Assembly: GCA_004553095.1 (NCBI GenBank)
Contig: SFMJ01000062.1
Coordinates: 1-8,967 of the forward strand
Direction of reading: 5' to 3'
Length of the DNA stretch: 8,967 nt
Source: Bacteroidales bacterium
GTDB lineage: Bacteria > Bacteroidota > Bacteroidia > Bacteroidales > Muribaculaceae
Part shown: one piece after another, positions 1-7,154 of the stretch
Layout of the letters: each line of letters opens with the position of its first letter
Position numbering within the stretch: position 1 is the stretch's first letter
Made by a program: the position numbers and the translations under genes
Notes under the pieces: generated by a model
What the model was told of the DNA's origin: nothing
Seen by the model: only the letters and a program-made list of their open reading frames with translations
Database searches by the model: none

Positions 1-2139
1 AACGAAATCAAGAACATCGCCCTACTTGGATCGAAGGGCGCCGGGAAAACCACACTCGCAGAATCGATGATTTACGAGTGTGGAGTTATAAAACGTCGTG
101 GCACAGTGGAAGCAGGCAACACTGTATCGGATTATTTTCCCGTTGAGAAGGAGTATGGATACTCGGTATTCTCGACGGTTTTCAATGCCGAATTCAACAA
201 TAAGAAGTTGAACATCATCGACTGTCCGGGAGCCGAGGACTTCGTAGGGAACGCCTACACAGCTCTTGGAGTATGCGACATGGGCTTGATCTTGGTAGAT
301 GCAGAGCATGGTGTAGAGGTAGGCACCCAGAACATCTTCCGTACGACAGCGGCTCTGAAGAAGCCTGTGATCTTTGCGGTGAACCAGATGGATGCAGAGA
401 AAGCAGACTACGACAACACATTAGAGCAACTACGCGAAGCGTTCGGACCGCGAGTGGTGCAGGTTCAATATCCCTTGGAATCGGGACCGAACTTCCACTC
501 GATGATCGATGTGCTTCTGATGAAGAAATATGAGTGGGGACCTGACGGGGGCGTACCTACCGTGAGCGATATCCCCGCCGACCAGATGGAGAAGGCACAA
601 GAGTTGAACCAGATCCTGGTAGAGGCAGCGGCCGAGAATGATGAGACGCTGATGGAGAAATTCTTCGACCAGGGCCATCTGACCGAGGATGAGATGCGCG
701 AGGGAATCCGCAAGGGCTTGGTGGATCGTTCGATCTATCCGGTGGTGCTACTTTCGGCAGCGAAAGATATGGGCGTGCGCCGCATCATGGAGTTCTTGGG
801 CAATGTATGTCCCTTCGTGAGCGACATGCCGGCACCCGAGACCACAGCGGGGGTCGAGGTGAAGCCCGACTCAGAGGGTCCATTGTCGGTGTTCTTCTTC
901 AAGACATCGGTAGAGCCTCACATCGGCGAGGTAAGTTATTTCAAGGTGATGAGCGGTACGCTGAAAGCGGGTGCAGACCTCGAGAATGCCACCCGTGGCG
1001 GCAAAGAGCGTTTGGCACAGATCTTCACCGTATGCGGCCAGATCCGCACTCCGATCGACGAGCTCCGCGCCGGCGATATCGGTGCATCGGTTAAACTGAA
1101 AGATGTGCGCACCGGCAATACCCTCAACGATAAGGGATGTGACTATCAATTCGACTTCATCAAATATCCGGCACCGAAATATGTCAGAGCAATTCGTCCG
1201 GTCACCGAGAGTGATGCCGAGAAACTGTCGGCGATCTTGACTCGTATGCATGAGGAGGATCCCACATGGATCGTGGAGCAGAGCAAGGAATTGAAGCAAG
1301 TCTTGGTGAAAGGCCAGGGAGAGTTCCACCTCCGCACATTGAAATGGCGTCTTGAGAACAATGACAAGCTACCGGTAGTGTTCGACGAGATGCGTATCCC
1401 CTACCGCGAGACAATCACCAAGGCAGCTCGTGCCGACTATCGTCACAAGAAGCAGTCGGGAGGTTCGGGTCAGTTTGGCGAGGTACACCTGATCATCGAG
1501 CCCTATACCGAGGGTATGCCGGAGCCTGACAGCTACAAGTTCGGCAGCCAGGAGTTCAAGTTAAAGATCCGCGACAAGCAAGAGGTGCCCTTGGAATGGG
1601 GTGGCAAGCTTGTGGTGTATGACTGCACGGTGGGTGGATCGATCGATGCACGCTTCATCCCGGCTATCATCAAGGGCTTGATGGACCGCATGGAGCAGGG
1701 TCCGTTGACCGGCTCGTATGCACGCGACGTACGCGTGATGATCTATGACGGCAAGATGCACCCGGTAGACTCTAATGAAATCTCCTTCCGCTTGGCAGGA
1801 CGTAACGCCTTCAGCGAGGCGTTCCGTCAGGCGAATCCGAAGATCTTGGAGCCTATCTACGATGTTGAGGTCTACACACCGGGCGACACCATGGGCGATG
1901 TGATGAGCGACCTTCAGGGACGCCGCGCCATCATCATGGGTATGGAGTCTGAGAATGGCATCGAGAAGCTTAATGCCAAGGTGCCATTGAAAGAGATGTC
2001 GAGCTATTCTACAGCATTGAGTTCAATCACCGGAGGCCGGAGCAGTTTCTCGATGAAGTTTGCAAGCTATGAGCTTGTGCCCGGCGATGTTCAGGAGCGT
2101 CTGCTCAAGGAATATGCCGAATCGCACACAGAGGAATAA
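1..2139 (+). CDS. fusA2: EF-G paralogue (EF-G2 type) with degenerate GTPase motifs, 5' partial
   Basis: The frame is open from base 1, so the start codon is off the left edge; probably fewer than ten residues are missing. The remaining 712 residues cover all five EF-G domains: G domain (about 1-275), II (about 293-374), III (about 390-455), IV (about 458-600) and V (about 613-690). EF-G is the cytoplasmic ribosomal translocase. Domain IV looks intact, with the loop HKKQSGGSGQFGEV (482-495) and DGKMHPVDSNE (583-593), which keeps the tip His587. The G domain is unusual. The P-loop is GSKGAGKT (10-17), where EF-G normally has AHxDAGKT. Switch I reads EYGYS (51-55) instead of ERGIT. The DxxGH motif is DCPGA (74-78), so the catalytic His is Ala78. 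NKxD is NQMD (128-131). These losses fit the Bacteroides EF-G2 clade, reported as a translocase lacking GTPase activity. The family call is firm; the clade assignment is from memory. The gene ends at its own terminator. Confidence 0.93.
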   Translation, partial: NEIKNIALLGSKGAGKTTLAESMIYECGVIKRRGTVEAGNTVSDYFPVEKEYGYSVFSTVFNAEFNNKKLNIIDCPGAEDFVGNAYTALGVCDMGLILVDAEHGVEVGTQNIFRTTAALKKPVIFAVNQMDAEKADYDNTLEQLREAFGPRVVQVQYPLESGPNFHSMIDVLLMKKYEWGPDGGVPTVSDIPADQMEKAQELNQILVEAAAENDETLMEKFFDQGHLTEDEMREGIRKGLVDRSIYPVVLLSAAKDMGVRRIMEFLGNVCPFVSDMPAPETTAGVEVKPDSEGPLSVFFFKTSVEPHIGEVSYFKVMSGTLKAGADLENATRGGKERLAQIFTVCGQIRTPIDELRAGDIGASVKLKDVRTGNTLNDKGCDYQFDFIKYPAPKYVRAIRPVTESDAEKLSAILTRMHEEDPTWIVEQSKELKQVLVKGQGEFHLRTLKWRLENNDKLPVVFDEMRIPYRETITKAARADYRHKKQSGGSGQFGEVHLIIEPYTEGMPEPDSYKFGSQEFKLKIRDKQEVPLEWGGKLVVYDCTVGGSIDARFIPAIIKGLMDRMEQGPLTGSYARDVRVMIYDGKMHPVDSNEISFRLAGRNAFSEAFRQANPKILEPIYDVEVYTPGDTMGDVMSDLQGRRAIIMGMESENGIEKLNAKVPLKEMSSYSTALSSITGGRSSFSMKFASYELVPGDVQERLLKEYAESHTEE

Positions 2140-2162
2140 AAAAGAATCGTCTCATACACCCG

Positions 2163-2202
2163 AAAGGGGGCCGGGCCTTGCAGAGGCTCGGCCCCTTTTT
2201 TT
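2163..2202 (+). terminator. Intrinsic terminator of the EF-G2 gene
   Basis: A GC-rich stem pairs 2167-2178 with 2184-2195, with one G-T wobble at 2174/2188 and a 5-nt loop at 2179-2183. It is followed directly by seven T residues (2196-2202). It starts 24 nt after the stop codon of the EF-G2 gene. Only three A residues precede the stem, so it should act mainly on the plus strand. Confidence 0.93.
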
Positions 2203-2233
2203 CAAAAGCTCGCTTTGCTCGCCACCCGAAGAC

Positions 2234-2253
2234 AAAAGGGGCCTTTCGGCCCC
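2234..2253 (-). terminator. Possible secondary terminator for leftward transcription
   Basis: GGGGCC (2238-2243) and GGCCCC (2248-2253) form a perfect 6-bp GC stem. On the minus strand the loop is GAAA, a stable tetraloop, and the stem is followed by only four T residues (complement of 2234-2237). It lies downstream of the stronger hairpin at 2291-2315 in the leftward direction, so it would be a backup terminator. The short T tract makes the call moderate. Confidence 0.45.
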
Positions 2254-2284
2254 GGGGAGGAGGATAGAGGAGAGGGCACTATAT

Positions 2285-2320
2285 AAAAAAGCTGCCGCTA
2301 TGTTTTTGCGGCAGCCTTTT
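2285..2320 (-). terminator. Intrinsic terminator of the glycogen operon, possibly bidirectional
   Basis: GCTGCCGC (2291-2298) and GCGGCAGC (2308-2315) form a perfect 8-bp stem around a 9-nt loop. Read leftward, the stem is followed by six T residues (complement of 2285-2290), which suits termination of glgP transcripts. Read rightward it is followed by C and four T residues, so it could also catch read-through from the EF-G2 gene. The 34-bp repeat array would be inside the glgP 3' untranslated region. Confidence 0.85.
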
Positions 2321-2357
2321 GATATATGGGTGATTGATTATATTGAATCAGGGATTA

Positions 2358-2493
2358 GATTCGACTTGCTATTAGGGAGTCGCCGGGATTGGATTCGACT
2401 TGCTATTAGGGAGTCGGCGGGTTTAGATTCGACTTGCTATTAGGGAGTCGACTGGATTGGATTCGACTTGCTATTAGGGAGTCGCCGGGATTA
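2358..2493. repeat. Four tandem 34-bp direct repeats ending in the glgP stop codon
   Basis: A 25-bp core, beginning GATTCGACTTGC and ending AGGGAGTCG, occurs identically at 2358-2382, 2392-2416, 2426-2450 and 2460-2484. Each core is followed by a variable 9-bp tail: CCGGGATTG, GCGGGTTTA, ACTGGATTG, CCGGGATTA. The period is 34 bp, not a multiple of three, and the array is noncoding. The last three bases of the fourth tail (TTA at 2491-2493) are the complement of the glgP TAA stop, so the array abuts the gene exactly. Each core contains CGACT and AGTCG separated by 11 nt and can fold into a small hairpin on either strand. The bases just left of the array (CAGGGATTA, 2349-2357) resemble one more tail. 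Function is unknown. Confidence 0.95.
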
Positions 2494-5058
2494 GAACCAG
2501 CGGACGTAGGCGAAGTCTTGGCGGTGGGGGAGGTTGGCGTTCTTGGGATAGAGGCGGAATGCGAAGCGATATACGCCGGCATTGCGGAGCTCACCCTTGA
2601 GTTCGTAGGTGAAAACGTCGCCATCCTTAGCCACGACCTTGAGTTCCTCGCGGCGGAGGAATTTGCTTTCGCCATCCTTCTCGGAGTAGATCACGAGTTC
2701 GACACCGATAGAGTCGCAGAGGCCCTTGGTGTTGACCACAGCCTTGGCGTTGTAACGGTCGCCGGCACGGCAAGCACCGGGAGTACCGCTTTCGTTGTGG
2801 AACTCGCTGGAGATGATCTCGATAGAATCCCACTTAGAGGCAACATCTTCCTTCCAAGCGACGATGTCGCGGGCGAGGGCGAAATTGTTCTTGGCGAGCT
2901 TGGCGAAGCGCTTAGCCTCTGGCTGATAGAAGCGATCGATATAATCGTCGAGCTGACGCTTCATGGTGTAGGTCGGTGCGATATGGCCGATAGAGCGCTT
3001 GATATATTGAACCCACTCGGGAGAATAGCCCTTGCTGTTCTTGGCGAAATAGAGGGGTACGATTTCATTTTCGAGCATCGAATAGATGGTAGCGGCATCG
3101 AGTTTATCCTGCTGAGCCTGATCGGTGAAAGTACGCTTATCAGTGAGTGCCCAACCGGCCTTCTCATCGAGGCGATAACCCTCATACCACCATCCGTCGA
3201 GGACGGAGAAGTTGAGCACACCATTCATCTCAGCCTTCTCACCGGAAGTACCGGAAGCCTCGAGGGGACGAGTCGGAGTGTTGAGCCAGATGTCGACACC
3301 TGAAACGAGACGCTTGGCGACGATCATATTATAGTCTTCGAGGAAGATGATCTTGCCGAGGAACTGAGGCATCTTGGAGATCTCGGTGATGCGCTTGATG
3401 AGGCCCTGGCCGGCGCCATCGGCGGGGTGAGCCTTACCGGAGAATACGAACTGCACGGGATACTTCTCATTGTTGACGATCTTGGCGAGACGGTCGAGAT
3501 CGGAGAAGAGGAGGTGAGCACGCTTATAAGTAGCGAAACGGCGAGCGAAGCCGATGATGAGGGCGTTGGGGTTGATGCGCTCCACGACCTTGATCACCTC
3601 AGTGGGATCACCCTGGTTCTTGAGCCACTTCTCCTTGAAATCCTTCTTTACGAAATTGATGAACTTATTCTTGAGAGTCATTCTCATGTTCCAGATTTCC
3701 TCATCGGGCACATCGAAGATGTTCTTCCACACCTTGTTATTGCTCTGATCCTCATAGAAATTCTTATCGAGTTTCTTCTCATAGAATTCCTTCCACTCAG
3801 AGGCAGCCCATGTAGGCATGTGCACACCGTTGGTGACATATCCGACGTGAGACTCCTCGGGAGCGTAACCCTTCCAGACGCCGGAGAACATTTGCTTGGA
3901 GACCTCACCATGGAGCCAGCTAACGCCGTTGGCTTCCTGGCAAGTGTTGAGAGCGAAGACGCTCATAGAGAAGCGTTCGTTGGTGTCGGGGTTCTCGCGG
4001 CCCATGTTCATAAGGTCAGACCAAGAGATGCCGAGACGAGCGGGGAACTCACCCATATACTTACCGAAGAGTGCCTCCTCGAAATAGTCGTGACCGGCGG
4101 GGACGGGAGTGTGAACAGTATAGAGAGAAGATGCGCGCACGAGTTCGAGAGCCACATTGAAGGGGAGGTTGTCATTGTTGACATAGTCGACGAGACGCTG
4201 GAGGTTCAGGAGAGCTGCGTGACCCTCATTGCAGTGATAGAGGTCGGTCTTGATGCCGAGGCGGTTGAGCATAAGGATACCACCGATGCCGAGCATATAC
4301 TCCTGTTTGATACGGTTTTCCCAGTCACCGCCATAGAGTTTGTGGGTAATTTCGCGGTCCCACTGCGAGTTAGAATCGAGGTCAGTATCGAGGAGATAGA
4401 GTTTGATACGGCCCACATTCACGCGCCAGACCTTAGCATAAACTACGCGGCCGGGATAGGGGACCTCGAGCACGAGAGGCTGACCATCTTCAGCGATTAC
4501 AGCCTCGATGGGGAGCTGGTCGAAATTCTGAGACTCATAGTTGGCGATCTGCTGACCGTCGATAGAGAGCGACTGAGAGAAATAGCCATACTTATAGAGG
4601 AAGCCGACAGCAGTCATATTAACGCGGCTATCTGAAGCCTGCTTGATATAGTCACCGGCGAGGACACCGAGACCACCGGAATAGATTTTAAGGCAATTGC
4701 AGAGGCCATACTCCATAGAGAAATAAGATACAGAGGGGATCTTATTGTCCATGGGAGCCTTCATATACTCCTTGAAATCATCATAAGCGTCAGCGATACG
4801 ACCGCGGAGTTCCTTATCAGCGAGGATCTCTTGATAGCGCTCATAGCTAAGTTGCTGGAGGAGCATCACGGGGTTCTCCCCTACTTTGCGCCAGAGGTCG
4901 CGATCGAGGGCACGGAAGAGGTTTTTGCCCTTGCTATTCCAAACCCACCAAAGGTTTTTTGACATTTCCTCGAGGGCTTTCAGCTCCTTGGGAATTTCGG
5001 CGCTGACAGTGATGTTACGCCACGAGGGATAGTTGGTGTTACTGACTTTAAGTTTCAT
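2491..5058 (-). CDS. glgP: Alpha-glucan (glycogen/maltodextrin) phosphorylase, GT35
   Basis: This cytoplasmic PLP enzyme removes terminal alpha-1,4 glucose units from glycogen or maltodextrin with phosphate, giving glucose-1-phosphate. The 855 residues match the short prokaryotic phosphorylase clade (TIGR02094 type). The N-terminal DUF3417-like segment runs to about residue 100 and includes NLWWVWN (35-41). Next come the glycine-rich GGLGVLAGD (128-136), NEGH (277-280), RRFATYKR (506-513, the phosphate/PLP region) and EASGTSGEKAEMNG (600-613). Lys608 is the expected Schiff-base lysine. Many homologues have Met where this protein has Glu607; from memory the Glu form is common in Bacteroidetes. 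A beta-rich C-terminal domain ends in YVRWF. The start at 5056-5058 gives the expected family N-terminus and follows an AT-rich leader without a Shine-Dalgarno. It lies 69 nt downstream of the glycogen synthase gene on the same strand, with no clear promoter between, so co-transcription is likely. Confidence 0.95.
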   Translation of the reverse strand: MKLKVSNTNYPSWRNITVSAEIPKELKALEEMSKNLWWVWNSKGKNLFRALDRDLWRKVGENPVMLLQQLSYERYQEILADKELRGRIADAYDDFKEYMKAPMDNKIPSVSYFSMEYGLCNCLKIYSGGLGVLAGDYIKQASDSRVNMTAVGFLYKYGYFSQSLSIDGQQIANYESQNFDQLPIEAVIAEDGQPLVLEVPYPGRVVYAKVWRVNVGRIKLYLLDTDLDSNSQWDREITHKLYGGDWENRIKQEYMLGIGGILMLNRLGIKTDLYHCNEGHAALLNLQRLVDYVNNDNLPFNVALELVRASSLYTVHTPVPAGHDYFEEALFGKYMGEFPARLGISWSDLMNMGRENPDTNERFSMSVFALNTCQEANGVSWLHGEVSKQMFSGVWKGYAPEESHVGYVTNGVHMPTWAASEWKEFYEKKLDKNFYEDQSNNKVWKNIFDVPDEEIWNMRMTLKNKFINFVKKDFKEKWLKNQGDPTEVIKVVERINPNALIIGFARRFATYKRAHLLFSDLDRLAKIVNNEKYPVQFVFSGKAHPADGAGQGLIKRITEISKMPQFLGKIIFLEDYNMIVAKRLVSGVDIWLNTPTRPLEASGTSGEKAEMNGVLNFSVLDGWWYEGYRLDEKAGWALTDKRTFTDQAQQDKLDAATIYSMLENEIVPLYFAKNSKGYSPEWVQYIKRSIGHIAPTYTMKRQLDDYIDRFYQPEAKRFAKLAKNNFALARDIVAWKEDVASKWDSIEIISSEFHNESGTPGACRAGDRYNAKAVVNTKGLCDSIGVELVIYSEKDGESKFLRREELKVVAKDGDVFTYELKGELRNAGVYRFAFRLYPKNANLPHRQDFAYVRWF

Positions 5059-5127
5059 AAGGTCTTATATGAATAAAAAATTGGTTAAATTAATCTTGAT
5101 TTGTGAATTATGTATTAATCGGTAGGC

Positions 5128-6825
5128 TTAACGACGACGCGAGAGGGCGATGCGGAAAGCCTTGTAATAACTATCGATGAAGAACTTCCAGTCGGTTTTG
5201 GCAGAAGTGAGGAATGCCATATTGCGAGCATGGAGTCTCGAATTGAGGTCTTCCTGACGATATTGGATAGTAGCGGCAGCAATCTGATCGCGAGTCTGCT
5301 CATAGAACGAATCTCCGCGATCGACGACATATACGCCACAATTATCGAGGCCATTGGCGAAATTATCGAGAGTCCACTGACCGAAACCTGCCTTATTATC
5401 GGTGATGGTCGGAACGCCGAACGCAACACTCTCAAGGGGAGTATAACCCCAAGGCTCATAATAAGAGGGGAAGATAGTGAGGTCTAAGGCAGGGAGGAGG
5501 TCATAATAAGGAATATTGACGATGCCGTCATTGCCATCGAGATAGCAAGGGATGTAGATCACCTTGACATTTTCGAAGGCACCACCGGCACGTAGTTGGC
5601 GGATTCTCACGCAGACCTCATCGGAATCCTCATTATTAAGATAATGAGTAAGATAGCCATTTCCGACGGGGGCATCGCTACCGAAAAGGGAGTTGTTATT
5701 GGCGAGAGCATCAGCGAGCTGATCGTTGGGTCGATTGACCCAACCCGGCACGAGAATGAACGCCACTGAGGGGCGGTCGGCGGGGAGTTTACGGTCGACT
5801 TGAGAGATACTGTCGAGGAACAGGTCGAGCCCCTTATTGCGATACTCGTGGCGACCGGAAGTGGCGATCAGGAAAGTAGAATCGTCGAACCGGGTTCCGG
5901 TGAGTTTCTCGGCGATGGCGAGGAGACGAGCTCTACCCTCCTTGCGGAGGCGGTTGTACTTCACAGTTTTGGGCACGAAATCGGGCTCAAAGCCATTGGG
6001 AGTTACAACATCGACGGGGCGTCGGAGTAGTTGGAGACACTCAGCGGCTGTAACGCTGCTGACCGTGGTAAAGCAATCTGCATTGTGGGCGGTAGCCTTT
6101 TCCAAAGAGTGCTTCGCCTCCATATTAAGTTCGCGCGCCATTTGGTCGCCATCATAATGATAGAACTCATCATAGAGGGGTTTGCCGTTGCCGCAGATGC
6201 TACGACCGATGCAAGTGGCATGAGTAGTAAATATGGTGGCGGCACGTGGAGCGATGGTCTTGAGATAAAGGAGCCCCATACCGGTGGTCCACTCATTGAA
6301 ATGAGCGATGATTCGCGACTGGTCAGCCTTAAGGAACTCGGCGAGAGCATTCATCACGATGGCGACAGCCACGGAGAAAGCGCAAGAATCGTCATAATCG
6401 CCGTAAGCATGGAGGGAATCGACTCCAAACCTGGCCCACATATCACCATAGATAGAAGAGAGGTGATCGCGAGTCTGCCCCGGGTCGACGAGAACCACCT
6501 GCGGAGAACCGGGGATATTCCACTTACCGGTGCGGATAGAAATGCCCCAAGGGAGGTCAAGACGCGAAGCGGCGGACCTAAATAGGGTCTTACGTTCCTT
6601 AAAATAGGGAGAAGGATTGTCGGTCGACCAGAAATCGGGACCGAAGAACACCAACTTATCGCCAAACTGCTCCTGCAGGACGCGAGCCTTGGTGGAAAGG
6701 ACGGCATAGATGCCGCCGACTTTGTTGCAGACTTCCCAACTGGTCTCGAACAACAAATCGATATTGCGAGAAAATTCTGAAGCGTCGGAGGCTGTAGGAA
6801 CCTCCTTACTGCCTGTCTGTATCAT
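5128..6825 (-). CDS. Glycogen synthase, eukaryote-like GT3 family
   Basis: This GT-B enzyme extends alpha-1,4-glucan chains. Members of GT3 typically use UDP-glucose, unlike bacterial GlgA (GT5, ADP-glucose). The 565 residues carry GT3 hallmarks: FETSWEVCNKVGGIYAVLSTKA-like N-terminus (from residue 26, with KVGGIY at 35-40), TIFTTHATCIGR (197-208), TTVSSVTAAE (253-262), DVVTPNGFEPDF (272-283), SGRHEYRNKG (323-332) and FPSYYEPWGYTPLE (452-465). The protein ends at ALSRRR and lacks the long phosphorylated C-terminal tail of yeast and animal enzymes. The segment matching the eukaryotic arginine cluster that senses glucose-6-phosphate (about 521-546 here) keeps only scattered arginines such as Arg530 and Arg534, so G6P activation looks unlikely (inference from a remembered alignment). 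It is the first gene of a leftward unit with glgP, driven by the promoter at 6846-6877. Confidence 0.94.
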   Translation of the reverse strand: MIQTGSKEVPTASDASEFSRNIDLLFETSWEVCNKVGGIYAVLSTKARVLQEQFGDKLVFFGPDFWSTDNPSPYFKERKTLFRSAASRLDLPWGISIRTGKWNIPGSPQVVLVDPGQTRDHLSSIYGDMWARFGVDSLHAYGDYDDSCAFSVAVAIVMNALAEFLKADQSRIIAHFNEWTTGMGLLYLKTIAPRAATIFTTHATCIGRSICGNGKPLYDEFYHYDGDQMARELNMEAKHSLEKATAHNADCFTTVSSVTAAECLQLLRRPVDVVTPNGFEPDFVPKTVKYNRLRKEGRARLLAIAEKLTGTRFDDSTFLIATSGRHEYRNKGLDLFLDSISQVDRKLPADRPSVAFILVPGWVNRPNDQLADALANNNSLFGSDAPVGNGYLTHYLNNEDSDEVCVRIRQLRAGGAFENVKVIYIPCYLDGNDGIVNIPYYDLLPALDLTIFPSYYEPWGYTPLESVAFGVPTITDNKAGFGQWTLDNFANGLDNCGVYVVDRGDSFYEQTRDQIAAATIQYRQEDLNSRLHARNMAFLTSAKTDWKFFIDSYYKAFRIALSRRR

Positions 6826-6845
6826 AATAATTAAATTCTATGATG

Positions 6846-6877
6846 CAAAAATACGAAAAAAAAGGACACACTACAAA
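6846..6877 (-). promoter_or_regulatory. Bacteroidetes-type promoter of the glycogen synthase-glgP operon
   Basis: On the minus strand TTTG (complement of 6874-6877) is followed after 20 nt by TATTTTTG (complement of 6846-6853). This matches the Bacteroides primary sigma consensus TTTG, N19-21, TAnnTTTG at every specified position. The spacer is T-rich. Transcription should start near 6840, giving a leader of only about 14 nt before the ATG at 6825. The start-site position is inferred. Confidence 0.82.
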
Positions 6878-6936
6878 GAAAAACGTCAAAAAAATGATAT
6901 TAAAACTAAATTTTTTAGCAAACTTTTGTTTCATTG

Positions 6937-6952
6937 TGCATCATTCTGCACC
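6937..6952. promoter_or_regulatory. Candidate operator: GTGCA-N6-TGCAC inverted repeat
   Basis: GTGCA (6937-6941) and TGCAC (6948-6952) are perfect inverted arms with a 6-nt spacer, the size of a dimeric regulator site. A third TGCAC occurs at 6967-6971, 19 bp from the second. The cluster is about 60 bp upstream of the -33 element of the glycogen operon promoter. Short repeats of this size do arise by chance in AT-rich DNA. Confidence 0.3.
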
Positions 6953-7115
6953 TTAAAGCAACATATTGCACTATATGACCAAAATGAACATAAAACAGCA
7001 ATAAAAGAAAAACGAGGAGAGACTTGTTTTAGATCAAAAAAGAAGAGAGAGGAGGAAAATGTAATTATTTTAACATACATTAACACAAATAAGGTAACAA
7101 AATTGAGGGCAATTG

Positions 7116-7154
7116 TGTCATATATATAAAAAGTGGGTCATAGAAAAGATGACA
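7116..7154. promoter_or_regulatory. Candidate regulatory site upstream of the DUF2807 gene
   Basis: TGTCAT (7116-7121) and ATGACA (7149-7154) are 6-bp inverted arms. A further direct copy of GTCAT lies at 7137-7141, exactly 20 bp after the first, and pairs with ATGAC (7149-7153) as a tighter inverted repeat with a 7-nt spacer. Between them is a TATATATAAAAA stretch. The group is 61-99 bp before the DUF2807 start codon, where promoter or activator sites would be expected. The assignment is tentative. Confidence 0.3.

Larger units (their letters stand above)
2140..2490. other. Convergent intergenic region between EF-G2 and glgP
   Basis: This stretch has no convincing gene. It separates two genes whose 3' ends face each other. 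It holds the plus-strand EF-G2 terminator, a small GGGGCC hairpin, a strong hairpin with A and T tracts on its two sides, and a four-copy 34-bp tandem repeat filling the last 130 bases before the glgP stop codon. Small open frames crossing it are interrupted by the hairpins or run into the antisense of glgP. Confidence 0.8.

Noticed and set aside
2060..2443. Plus-strand 127-codon frame across the EF-G2 end, terminator and repeats
   Set aside because: It overlaps the EF-G2 reading frame, runs through a strong terminator hairpin and through noncoding repeats of a period not divisible by three.
2358..2493. CRISPR array
   Set aside because: Core repeats of 25 bp are separated by only 9 bp, and those tails are similar to one another, so they are not spacers. 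There are no cas genes.
2358..2493. tRNA or tRNA-like fragments, prompted by the TTCGAATC-like text on the minus strand
   Set aside because: The 34-bp period cannot hold a cloverleaf, and no acceptor or anticodon stems can be paired.
3427..4635. A 402-codon plus-strand open frame antisense to glgP, and a 289-codon one at 2434-3303
   Set aside because: Both run opposite a clear GT35 phosphorylase. Their translations are low-complexity, rich in Glu, Leu, Ile and Val, with no recognisable motif, as expected from the complement of the glgP codon usage.
5059..5127. Separate promoter for glgP in the gap after glycogen synthase
   Set aside because: The minus strand of this 69-nt gap has no TTTG/TAnnTTTG pair; the best string (TAATTTAA) misses two consensus positions and has no -33 partner.
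6710..7129. Plus-strand 139-codon open frame over the glycogen synthase start and the intergenic region
   Set aside because: It starts inside the antisense of a confident gene and crosses its promoter. The rest is Lys/Ile-rich AT-driven sequence without family resemblance.
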